A stretch of 52,816 bases of DNA from Elusimicrobiota bacterium (GTDB taxonomy: Bacteria > Elusimicrobiota > Elusimicrobia > JACQJP01): NCBI GenBank assembly GCA_016204975.1, contig JACQJP010000020.1, positions 1 to 52,816 of the forward strand, given 5' to 3'. The position numbers were made by a program, and so were the translations under genes. Shown in pieces: positions 1 through 6,986 of this stretch (position 1 is the stretch's first letter; each line of letters opens with the position of its first letter). The notes below the pieces were generated by a model. That model saw only the letters and a program-made list of their open reading frames with translations, was not told the origin of the DNA and ran no database searches.

Positions 1-291
1 GGGGGGAGGGTGGTGGCGGTGGGGACCAGCGCCGTTCGGGCCCTGGAGGCAAGCGCCGCCGCAGGCGGCGAGTTTTCTTCCCGTTGCGGCTGGACGGATA
101 TTCTGATCGGCCCCCGGCACTCCTTTCTCTGGGTAGACGGCCTGATCACCAATTTTCACTTTCCGCGCTCTTCCCCCCTGCTTCTGACGGCCTCCTTCGC
201 GGGCCGGGAGCTTCTGCTGCGGGCTTATCAGGAAGCCTCGGAGTCCGGATACCGGTTTTACTCCTACGGGGATTCCATGTTGATTCTTTGA
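1..291 (+). CDS. queA: QueA, tRNA preQ1(34) ribosyltransferase-isomerase, C-terminal part (gene cut by window start)
   Basis: QueA transfers and isomerises the ribosyl part of S-adenosylmethionine onto preQ1 at tRNA position 34, giving epoxyqueuosine. Only the last 96 codons are present, and they read in frame from base 1. They match the conserved end of the family: GGRVVAVGTSAVR, then GWTD, VDGLITNFHFP, FAGRE, AYQEA and the terminal YRFYSYGDSMLIL. Nothing in the fragment looks damaged. The next step's partner, tgt, starts 17 nt downstream, the usual queA-tgt pairing. The apparent GTG at 10 is an internal Val codon, not a start. Confidence 0.93.
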   Translation, partial: GGRVVAVGTSAVRALEASAAAGGEFSSRCGWTDILIGPRHSFLWVDGLITNFHFPRSSPLLLTASFAGRELLLRAYQEASESGYRFYSYGDSMLIL

Positions 292-308
292 TCCGGTCCT
301 CTGGAACG

Positions 309-1457
309 ATGTTTCGAATTCACGCCCAGGATCCCAAGAGCAAAGCCCGAGCGGGCGCTTTAGAAACTCGGCATGGTCTCGTGGAGACCCCCGCCTTTTT
401 TCCGGTGGCCACCCAGGCCTCGGTCAAGGCCCTGGATACCTCCGACTTGGAGGAGTTGGAAGTCCAGGGGCTCTTGGCCAACGCTTACCATCTGTACCTA
501 AAACCCGGAGCCCAGGTCCTGACCCAGGCCGGCGGGCTTCATGCCTGGATGGACTGGCAGGGACCTATCCTGACCGACTCGGGAGGGTTTCAGGTTTGGA
601 GTCTGGCCCATCTGTGCCGGGTCCGGGAAGAGGGAGTGCTGTTTCGCTCCCACCACGATGGGAGCCTTGTTTTTTGGAGTCCCGAGCAGGTGATAGATTT
701 TCAACACCAGATGGGCTCGGATATCCTGACTCCCCTGGATGTCTGTCTGCCCTATCCCTCCCCCACGGAGAAACTGCGGGAGGCATCCCAACGGACGGAA
801 CGTTGGGCAAGAATCTCCTTTCAAAGGCATCAACGCCTCTGCTCGGGGACCGGGGATAGGCGGCCGCTGCTTTTCGCGATCCTGCAGGGGGGGACTCATA
901 AGGCTCTCCGACGCTCCCAGATCGAGGCCCTTTTGGAGATGGGTTGGGATGGGTACGCGCTGGGAGGACTTTCGGTCGGAGAGCCCAAGGCGCTCACCTG
1001 GGAGGTGCTGGGTCTGACCTCCGATCTGCTTCCCTCCTGCGCCCCCCGCTACCTCATGGGGATGGGAACTCCGGAGGACATTTTGAAGTCCGTGGAGCAG
1101 GGCATGGATATTTTTGATTGCGTCTGGCCCACGCGCAATGCGCGCAACGGCCAGGTCCTCACCTCCGGCGGCAGAATCTACATCAAAAACGCCTCCTACC
1201 GGAGGGATTTTGCTCCGTTGGAGGAGGGCTGCCGGTGTCTGACCTGCCGGCGCTATAGCCGGGCCTACCTCCACCACCTCTACCGGGTTCGGGAGATTTC
1301 GGCTGCCAGGCTTCTTTCTTTACACAATGTGGCATTTTTAGTACGATGGATGCGACTCATTCGGAAAAGCATTTTAACGGGAACGTTCTCGGATTTGAAG
1401 AAGGATGGAGGCCTAAAGTGCCCGCAGCCGCTTCCCCCCAGCCCACTCCTTGGATGA
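309..1457 (+). CDS. tgt: Tgt, queuine/preQ1 tRNA-guanine transglycosylase
   Basis: Tgt swaps guanine 34 of GUN-anticodon tRNAs for the queuosine precursor preQ1. The ATG at 309 gives a normal family N-terminus (MFRIHAQDP, then ETRHGLVETPAFFPVATQA). Also visible are the TDSGGFQVWSL segment with the catalytic-site Asp, LALGGLSVGE-like YALGGLSVGEP, and the zinc-site CRCLTC motif followed by YSRAYLHHL near the C-terminus. About 382 residues is normal length; the open frame upstream of 309 overlaps queA and is not part of the protein. The last ~20 residues are not conserved and overlap the start of yajC by 40 nt. It is the fourth enzyme-side partner of the upstream queA and probably shares its transcript. 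Confidence 0.95.
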   Translation: MFRIHAQDPKSKARAGALETRHGLVETPAFFPVATQASVKALDTSDLEELEVQGLLANAYHLYLKPGAQVLTQAGGLHAWMDWQGPILTDSGGFQVWSLAHLCRVREEGVLFRSHHDGSLVFWSPEQVIDFQHQMGSDILTPLDVCLPYPSPTEKLREASQRTERWARISFQRHQRLCSGTGDRRPLLFAILQGGTHKALRRSQIEALLEMGWDGYALGGLSVGEPKALTWEVLGLTSDLLPSCAPRYLMGMGTPEDILKSVEQGMDIFDCVWPTRNARNGQVLTSGGRIYIKNASYRRDFAPLEEGCRCLTCRRYSRAYLHHLYRVREISAARLLSLHNVAFLVRWMRLIRKSILTGTFSDLKKDGGLKCPQPLPPSPLLG

Positions 1458-1726
1458 GCTTTTTGCCGATCCTGATCATCTTCGGCATCTTCTATTTTCT
1501 GCTGATCCGCCCCCAGCAGAAGAAGGCAAAGGAGCATGAGCGGATGCTGCAGAACCTGAAAAAGGGGGATCAGGTCCTGACCAACGGCGGAATCTATGGC
1601 GTAGTCGCCGCGTTTAAGGGGCAGGATGTGGAACTTAAGGTTGCGGAACAGGTAAAGATTCAGGTGGCCCGATCAGCCATCTCGCAGCTTCGCTCTCCGG
1701 AAGATCCCTCCCAAAATTCCCACTGA
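1418..1726 (+). CDS. yajC: YajC, Sec translocase accessory subunit
   Basis: YajC is a small single-span inner-membrane protein that joins SecDF in the holo-translocon. The protein shows the family pattern: a membrane helix (SFLPILIIFGIFYFLLI), then RPQQKKAKEHERM, then LKKGDQVLTNGGIYG and a short beta-rich cytosolic domain ending near ARSAISQL. The GTG at 1418 is chosen because GGAGG lies about 8 nt upstream and the 102-residue length fits the family; an internal ATG just before the helix is the alternative. The start overlaps tgt by 40 nt. secD follows 5 nt after the stop, the classic tgt-yajC-secD-secF order. Confidence 0.92.
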   Translation: MPAAASPQPTPWMSFLPILIIFGIFYFLLIRPQQKKAKEHERMLQNLKKGDQVLTNGGIYGVVAAFKGQDVELKVAEQVKIQVARSAISQLRSPEDPSQNSH

Positions 1727-1731
1727 TCCCC

Positions 1732-3150
1732 ATGTCCAGGCTGCAGCTCAAATGGGTGACAATCGCCGGGGTGACCCTCTTGGCGGCAGGGTTGGTTTCG
1801 GGCTCCGCTCGCTGGTATCTGATGCCGCCTCAGGAGCGGGAGGAGCTGGAGCGCTTTAAGCAGCGCCCCCGGTGGCTCCTCAATCTCGGTCTGGACTTGA
1901 AAGGAGGAACCCACCTTTTAATGGAATTGGACGCCTCCGGCCTTCCGCCCGAGGCGGACCTGCAGGATGCCTTGGCTCGAGCCATCGAGGTCCTGCGCAA
2001 TCGGGTGGATCAGTTTGGGGTCAGCGAACCTTTGATCGCCCGGCAAGGGGAGCGGTGGATCGTGGTGCAGCTTCCCGGAATCAAGAGTCCGGATCAGGCC
2101 AAGGAGATCATCGGCAAGACCGCCCTGTTGGAGTTCCGGTTGGTGGAGGACTCCGCGGAGTCCCAGAAGATTTTAGAAAAGGTTGCGGAGTTCGGCTCCC
2201 CGTGGGACTCGGAGCAGCGCCTGCGGCCGGAGGTTCTAAAACTTCTGGGTTCGCGGCGGGAACTCTTTGCGGGCCGGGAGGGAGGCTACTATGTTTTGCA
2301 GTCCAGCGCGTCTCTGACCGGGGCCGTCCTCACCAATGCCCGCATCGATACCGGAGGGGCCAACTTCGGCTTTCCCACGGTGAACCTCCAGTTTGATTCC
2401 GAGGGGGCCCGCGCCTTTGAGCAACTGACCGGAGCCCACATCGGCAAAAACCTCGCCATCCTTTTGGACGGGGTGGTGCATTCCGCTCCCGTCATCCGCT
2501 CCCGCATCCCGGGAGGAACCGCCCAGATCGAGGGCAATTTCACCTTGGAGCAGGCCCGCAATTTGGCCATCGTCCTGCGGGCGGGAGCCCTGCCGGCGCC
2601 CGTCCGGATCATCGAGGAACGCACCGTAGGCCCCAGTTTGGGAGAGGATTCCATCCGCGCCGGAGTGAAGGCCTGCGGAATCGGCATCGCCCTGGTTTTT
2701 GTTTTTATGGTGGTTTACTATAGGTTCTCCGGGCTGGTCGCCGACCTGGCGCTCCTGCTCAACCTCCTATACCTTTTGGGTGCGATGAGCTATTTCCATG
2801 CCACCCTGACCCTCCCGGGGGTGGCGGGGATTCTGCTCACTCTCGGCATGGCGGTGGATGCCAATGTCCTGATTTTTGAACGCATCCGCGAAGAGCTTCG
2901 CTTAGGAAAATCCATCCGTGTGGCGGTGGATGCCGGCTACGACAAGGCCTTCAGCGCCATTCTGGATGCCAACCTGACCACCCTGATTGCGGCGATATTT
3001 CTCTTTCAGTTTGGAACGGGACCCGTCAAGGGGTTTGCCCTGACGTTGACGGTGGGATTGATCTTCAGCATGTTCACCGCCGTCTTTGTGACCCACGCGG
3101 TTTTTGAGCTTTACCTTTCAGAAAGAAATGTCCAACGGCTCAGTATCTAA
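1732..3150 (+). CDS. secD: SecD, protein translocase subunit
   Basis: SecD and SecF use the proton motive force to pull secreted proteins across the inner membrane on the periplasmic side. The 472 residues hold an N-terminal membrane helix (about 10-28), the LNLGLDLKGGTHLLMELD signature at about 51-67, a periplasmic P1 region, and a C-terminal five-helix bundle from about residue 310. The bundle carries the family motifs GMAVDANVLIFERIREEL and, later, FQFGTGPVKGFALTL. P1 is shorter than in Enterobacteria, as in many phyla. secF follows 40 nt later; the gap holds a short G+C palindrome. Confidence 0.96.
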   Translation: MSRLQLKWVTIAGVTLLAAGLVSGSARWYLMPPQEREELERFKQRPRWLLNLGLDLKGGTHLLMELDASGLPPEADLQDALARAIEVLRNRVDQFGVSEPLIARQGERWIVVQLPGIKSPDQAKEIIGKTALLEFRLVEDSAESQKILEKVAEFGSPWDSEQRLRPEVLKLLGSRRELFAGREGGYYVLQSSASLTGAVLTNARIDTGGANFGFPTVNLQFDSEGARAFEQLTGAHIGKNLAILLDGVVHSAPVIRSRIPGGTAQIEGNFTLEQARNLAIVLRAGALPAPVRIIEERTVGPSLGEDSIRAGVKACGIGIALVFVFMVVYYRFSGLVADLALLLNLLYLLGAMSYFHATLTLPGVAGILLTLGMAVDANVLIFERIREELRLGKSIRVAVDAGYDKAFSAILDANLTTLIAAIFLFQFGTGPVKGFALTLTVGLIFSMFTAVFVTHAVFELYLSERNVQRLSI

Positions 3151-3163
3151 ATATCTTGCTGCA

Positions 3164-3176
3164 GGCAGGGCCTGCC
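3164..3176. other. Short GC palindrome in the secD-secF gap
   Basis: GGCAGG and CCTGCC are separated by one G in the 40-nt gap between secD and secF. In RNA this would make at best a small hairpin, and no T tract follows, so a terminator is unlikely. It could be an mRNA stability or coupling element, or chance. Confidence 0.3.
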
Positions 3177-3190
3177 CAGTGAACATTTAA

Positions 3191-4081
3191 ATGGAACTGA
3201 TTGGAAAAACGCAGATTGACTTCATAGGGATGCGGAGGTTCTGCTACCTCTTCTCCTCCCTCTTGGTGCTGGGGAGCCTCTGCTCCATCGTTTTCTGGAA
3301 AGGCTTGAACCTGGGCATTGATTTTGCAGGGGGGAACCTCCTGCAGATTCATTTTGAGCGCGAGGTCTCTACGGCCGCCCTGAGACAGGCCTTGGTCGGG
3401 GAAAAATTTTCGGACGCCCAGATTCAAAACATCGTCGGCGTCAACGATTTTATCGTGCGGATCAAGGGCTCCGGAGAGGAAGGGGCCGCTGCGCGCCTTT
3501 TAGAGGGGTTAGGCAGAGCCTTTCCCGCCAACCGCATCGAGCTGAAAAGGCGCGAGTATGTGGGACCCGCCGTGGGTTCACACTTGGTGCGCCAGGCCTG
3601 GTGGGCGATTCTCTTTTCTTTGGGGGGAATCGTTTGCTACGTGGCCTTCCGTTTTCGAAATTTCCTCTGGGGAGGCGCGGGAGTCTTGGCGTTGGCGCAC
3701 GATGTGTGGGTGGCCTTAGGATTTCTTTCCATCACCCAGAAGGAAGTCAATCTGGTGACGGTGGCGGCGCTTTTGACCTTGGCGGGATATTCCATCAACG
3801 ACACGATCGTCATTTTTGATCGCATGCGGGAAAAGGCCCGCCAGTCCCGCAGGGAGCTCTTGGGGGACCTCATCAACGCCAGCCTCAATGAAACCCTGTC
3901 TCGGACGTTGATGACCACGCTTACCACCCTCTTGGCCGTGGCGGCGCTGATGGTCTGGGGAGGGGAGGTCATCCATGATTTCGCGCTCGTTTTGTGTATT
4001 GGAATGTTTTTGGGAACCTACTCCACCCTGGGCATCGCCGTCTCCATCCTCTACGATTTTCAAGCGAAGCGTGGAAGGTAG
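3191..4081 (+). CDS. secF: SecF, protein translocase subunit
   Basis: SecF is the partner of SecD in the proton-driven export motor. The 296-residue protein has an N-terminal helix (about 14-35), the signature LNLGIDFAGGNLLQI, a short periplasmic domain, and a five-helix C-terminal bundle. The bundle includes GYSINDTIVIFDRMRE and NETLSRTLMTTLTTLL, which are SecF hallmarks. Length is normal. The stop overlaps nothing; the next reading frame starts 16 nt later. Confidence 0.96.
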   Translation: MELIGKTQIDFIGMRRFCYLFSSLLVLGSLCSIVFWKGLNLGIDFAGGNLLQIHFEREVSTAALRQALVGEKFSDAQIQNIVGVNDFIVRIKGSGEEGAAARLLEGLGRAFPANRIELKRREYVGPAVGSHLVRQAWWAILFSLGGIVCYVAFRFRNFLWGGAGVLALAHDVWVALGFLSITQKEVNLVTVAALLTLAGYSINDTIVIFDRMREKARQSRRELLGDLINASLNETLSRTLMTTLTTLLAVAALMVWGGEVIHDFALVLCIGMFLGTYSTLGIAVSILYDFQAKRGR

Positions 4082-4097
4082 TATCCGAAATCAGGAA

Positions 4098-4631
4098 ATG
4101 GTATCCGGCATGCAGAGGAAGGTAAAAAATTTCAAGCTGGAGATCCGAGAAAAGGAGGTGCTCCGGCGTTTGAAGAAGTGCGGGGATGGCTCCCTATCCT
4201 TGGAGGCGGTTCGGGAGGCCGTCGAGCGGGCCTCTCAGAATCCCTCCCCCGCCGCCTTATACCGCAGTTTTCAAAATCCGGAAACGGCCAAAGAGAGCCT
4301 GCCTCCCTGCGCGCAAAGCCTCCCCGGATTAGCCGTCAGCGTCGGAGCCGTAGCCCTGCAGGGGAGTTGGCCGCGGGATACCCTATGGCAGACTATCCAG
4401 GAGGTGGCTTTGGAGGAGGCGCTTCGCTTTGCGCTGGGGCTGTTGGAGTCTGAGGCCGCTCAGGAGCAATGCGCCTTGGGACCCCCCGTGATTTTGACCG
4501 CGCCGGAGGATCGCTTGGCCTTGTTCAAGATTTTGGAGTTGGAAAAGATCGGAGTTGCCCTCTCAAAAGACGGGGAGTGGGAACCTTCCGCCTGCAGCGC
4601 TTTTCTGGTGGGATGGTTGAAAAAAGAATGA
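4098..4631 (+). CDS. Probable cobalamin-dependent methionine synthase reactivation-like (MetH activation domain) protein
   Basis: A soluble protein of about 177 residues. Its layout resembles stand-alone proteins related to the MetH activation domain: an N-terminal segment of the type EIREKEVLRRLK, a middle strand (LAVSVGAVAL) and an Ala/Glu helix (EVALEEALRFALGLLESEA). The C-terminal run is the most telling: a Gly-Pro segment, EDRLALFKILELEKIGVAL, then a Ser/Pro stretch ending SAFLVGW, the positions where the family has EDQ..LF.LL..IGV.L and a final SVS..IG. Similarity is weak and no catalytic residue can be named. ATG 4098 and ATG 4110 are both possible starts. It ends in an ATGA overlap with the acyltransferase gene. 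If the call is wrong, it is an unknown protein. Confidence 0.45.
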   Translation: MVSGMQRKVKNFKLEIREKEVLRRLKKCGDGSLSLEAVREAVERASQNPSPAALYRSFQNPETAKESLPPCAQSLPGLAVSVGAVALQGSWPRDTLWQTIQEVALEEALRFALGLLESEAAQEQCALGPPVILTAPEDRLALFKILELEKIGVALSKDGEWEPSACSAFLVGWLKKE

Positions 4632-5272
4632 TGGGTAAACAACTGCTGTTGTGGCTTCTGCCCCGTCTGGCTTGGACATACCTTCAATGTGTGGGCAAGA
4701 CCTCTCGCATCCTTTGGTCCGGGACGGAGCACGTGCGACGCCTCCAGAGCCTCCACACCAGATGGATCTATGCCTTCTGGCACGGCCGCCAGGTGTTTTT
4801 TCTCTACAGTCACCGCCGCCAACCGATCTGCACCATGGTCAGCCGCAGCCGGGACGGAGAGTGGATATCTCGCGTCATCACCTGCTTTGGGATGCGTTTC
4901 TCCCGAGGATCCTCCAGCCGGGCCGGAGCGCCGGCCCTGCGGGAGATGGTCCAATGGGCCGCCAGAGGATTCTATCCCTCCATGACGCCGGACGGTCCCC
5001 GGGGTCCCGCACGCCAAGTCAAGCCGGGGGTGCTCTACCTGGCTCAAAAGCTGGGGTGGCCCATCCTCCCCATCGCCAACGGCATGCGGCGCAAGCTGAT
5101 CTTCCGTGGTTGGGACGACTATTGGGTCCCCCTGCCGTTCAACCGGGTGTCCATCGTCTGTGGAGACCCTCTCTGGATTTCTCAGACCGATTCGCTGGAG
5201 GAAAGGGCCCAAGAGTTGAAAAGGGCTCTGGACGAGGTCACTGAGCAGGCTGACCGCAATGGGTGCGGCTGA
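4628..5272 (+). CDS. DUF374 / lysophospholipid acyltransferase-family protein
   Basis: A membrane-associated protein of about 214 residues of the DUF374 branch of the LPLAT acyltransferases, often found beside waaA and thought to add an acyl chain to lipid A or a phospholipid. Visible are a hydrophobic N-terminus (LLLWLLPRLAW), FWHGRQ around residue 50 with the presumed catalytic His, SRSRDGEW, RGSSSRAGAPALREM, and the strong signature TPDGPRGPARQVKPGVLYLA. ATG 4628 is chosen because it makes an ATGA overlap with the gene before; ATG 4613 and 4631 are alternatives. It overlaps waaA by 14 nt, which supports a lipid A role. The exact acyl donor and acceptor cannot be read from sequence. Confidence 0.82.
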   Translation: MMGKQLLLWLLPRLAWTYLQCVGKTSRILWSGTEHVRRLQSLHTRWIYAFWHGRQVFFLYSHRRQPICTMVSRSRDGEWISRVITCFGMRFSRGSSSRAGAPALREMVQWAARGFYPSMTPDGPRGPARQVKPGVLYLAQKLGWPILPIANGMRRKLIFRGWDDYWVPLPFNRVSIVCGDPLWISQTDSLEERAQELKRALDEVTEQADRNGCG

Positions 5273-6680
5273 GCCGAGGGTTCCCCCTTGGCCATGGGTC
5301 GCTTACCAAATCCTTCTCCCGCTGCTGGCCCCACTCTATCTTGTCTACGTTTTTTTTCGGAAACGCCGGCGGCTAAGCGAAGACTGGCTCTCTGAACTTT
5401 CGGTTCGGCTGGGCTGGACCGTTCCTTCGCGACCCGACTTTCGGAAATCCTGGCTGTGGGTGCATGCCGCCTCCGTGGGAGAGATCCTGGCGGCCCGGCC
5501 CCTTCTGAGGATATTTCAGAGGGAACTTCCGGAGGTCGAAATCCTCCTCAGCTGCTCCACTGCGACCGGGCTGGAGTTGGCCCGCCGCAGCCGAACAGCG
5601 AAGGTCAGCACCCTCCTGCCGTTGGACAATATCCTCTGTTTGAGGGCGCTTTTTCAGAATTTCCGACCCGCGGCCTTGGTTTTGGTGGAAACGGAGCTCT
5701 GGCCGGGGCTGCTCTATATGGCTGGAAAATACGGGACGCGGCTCTTTCTGGTCAATGGGAGAATCTCTTCGCGCGGCGTGAGGAGATACCGCTGGATACG
5801 TTCACTGATGCGGTGGATGCTGAGTCGTTTCGACCTCCTCTGCGTGCGCTCTCAGAGAGACTGGAGATATTTTGCCTTTCTCGGAGCCCCCTCCAAACGC
5901 CTGAAGGTCTGCGGAAACTTGAAATTCGACAGCGCGGTGGGTGGGGAAGTCCTTGAAAACCGCATCGGGACTCCGGAGACAGTTCCCTGGGAGGAGGCCT
6001 GCGGTTGGAACGGCCAGCGGTCTGTTTGGCTCTGCGTGAGCACCCGTGAGGGGGAGGAGGAGCGGCTGTTGCAGGTTTATCGGAGCTTGAAGCCCGCCCA
6101 TCCCCTCTTGAGACTCATTCTGGTGCCTAGGCACCCGGAGCGCTGTACGGCCATTGAGGGCGACCTCCTGGAAGGCCGGCATCTCTGGATTCGCTGGAGT
6201 GGGTGCCGGGCCGGGCCTCAAAGACGTGTTGAGCCGGCACTCCCCGACCGTAGTCGGGTCCCGCAGGCCCGGCCGCACCCTGAGCCGGAGTGCTTGCTGG
6301 TGGATCAGGTCGGAATCCTTAGCCGGATCTATCCCCGGGCGGACTTGGTCTTTGTCGGAGGCAGCTTGGTTGCGCACGGAGGCCATAACATGCTGGAGGC
6401 CGGCGCCCATGGAAAACCGATTCTATTCGGACCCCACACGCAGAACTTTCGACTGGAGGCGCGTTACCTTCAGGCCCGCTCCGGAGCGCTCCAAGTGAAG
6501 GATTCTGCGGATCTGCAGGTCAATCTGGAAAGACTCCTGGACGATCCTTTCCTGCGTCGGCGGATGGGGGAGAATGCCCAGCGAGCGGTTCGGAGCTTAA
6601 GCGGCGCCAGCCAGAGGACCTGGGACCTTCTCTCTCCCGCCTTAAAAGCCATTTTGACCCCCAGTACTCCATCCTCCTGA
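5259..6680 (+). CDS. waaA: WaaA (KdtA), 3-deoxy-D-manno-octulosonic acid transferase
   Basis: WaaA moves Kdo from CMP-Kdo to the lipid IVA precursor at the inner membrane. The 473 residues are slightly longer than the usual ~420-430. An N-terminal membrane anchor (about 17-33) is followed by the GT-B N-domain with HAASVGE (residues 69-75) and LVETELWP (about 142-149). The C-domain contains VFVGGSLVAHGGHNMLEAGAHGKP and FGPHTQNF, the sugar-nucleotide site of the family. The extra length comes from a poorly conserved Pro/Arg-rich stretch around 305-335. Kdo precursor genes kdsB, kdsA and kdsD lie 15-20 kb downstream on the same strand. How many Kdo units it adds cannot be told. Confidence 0.94.
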   Translation: MGAAEPRVPPWPWVAYQILLPLLAPLYLVYVFFRKRRRLSEDWLSELSVRLGWTVPSRPDFRKSWLWVHAASVGEILAARPLLRIFQRELPEVEILLSCSTATGLELARRSRTAKVSTLLPLDNILCLRALFQNFRPAALVLVETELWPGLLYMAGKYGTRLFLVNGRISSRGVRRYRWIRSLMRWMLSRFDLLCVRSQRDWRYFAFLGAPSKRLKVCGNLKFDSAVGGEVLENRIGTPETVPWEEACGWNGQRSVWLCVSTREGEEERLLQVYRSLKPAHPLLRLILVPRHPERCTAIEGDLLEGRHLWIRWSGCRAGPQRRVEPALPDRSRVPQARPHPEPECLLVDQVGILSRIYPRADLVFVGGSLVAHGGHNMLEAGAHGKPILFGPHTQNFRLEARYLQARSGALQVKDSADLQVNLERLLDDPFLRRRMGENAQRAVRSLSGASQRTWDLLSPALKAILTPSTPSS

Positions 6681-6726
6681 CTCGCGCTCGTGTAGACCCG
6701 CCCGTGCAGCCTCCGTCGAAAAATAC

Positions 6727-6732
6727 TATAAT
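6727..6732 (+). promoter_or_regulatory. Possible -10 box upstream of the glycosyltransferase block
   Basis: A perfect TATAAT lies 4 bp before the left end of the inverted-repeat element in the waaA-GT9 gap. No good -35 hexamer is seen 16-18 nt upstream and there is no TG extension. It could start a transcript running through the element into the GT9 gene; support is weak. Confidence 0.3.
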
Positions 6733-6736
6733 GTAG

Positions 6737-6972
6737 ACTGGACTTTTGCAAAATGGAATTTAGGGTCTGTCCAGGATTGTTTAATACCGACTGGGGTCCT
6801 GGCCGAGGTTTGCCCTTAGCCCCCGAACCCCGGGAAACCAGTCCCGTCGGTTTCCCCCGGAGGGTCCCCCTTCCGCTACGGGGTCTGCAGGGCAAATCCT
6901 CGGCCACCCCGGTCGGATGTTTTTTAAGGAGCCCTGGCCACCCCCTTCTCTATAAGTTTGCAAAAGTCCAGT
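6737..6972. mobile_element. Inverted-repeat (MITE-like) hairpin element, copy 1
   Basis: This 236-bp element fills most of the 306-nt gap between waaA and the next gene. Its ends are perfect 16-bp inverted repeats: ACTGGACTTTTGCAAA at 6737-6752 and its complement at 6957-6972. Inside are further nested arms: CCGAGG-TTTGCCCT (6803-6816) against AGGGCAAAT-CCTCGG (6889-6903), and a central GGGAAACC (6832-6839) against GGTTTCCC (6849-6856). The whole sequence can fold into one long hairpin. It has no transposase gene and no clear target-site duplication. A shorter copy is at 24903-25063; their inner ~100 bp are nearly identical. This copy carries extra blocks on both sides that also pair roughly with each other. 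Confidence 0.8.
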
Positions 6973-6986
6973 CCTGATTTACCTTT

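Noticed and set aside
498-1277. Long antisense open frame opposite tgt, and similar ones opposite most genes
   Set aside because: High G+C coding DNA keeps antisense frames open; the forward strand has clear protein families in each case.
3151-3190. Terminator between secD and secF
   Set aside because: The palindrome has a very small loop and no T tract, and secF must be expressed with secD.
6753-6977. Open frames inside the hairpin elements (also 24868-25112)
   Set aside because: They follow the repeat DNA, differ in frame between the two copies and have no protein-like pattern or transposase motif.
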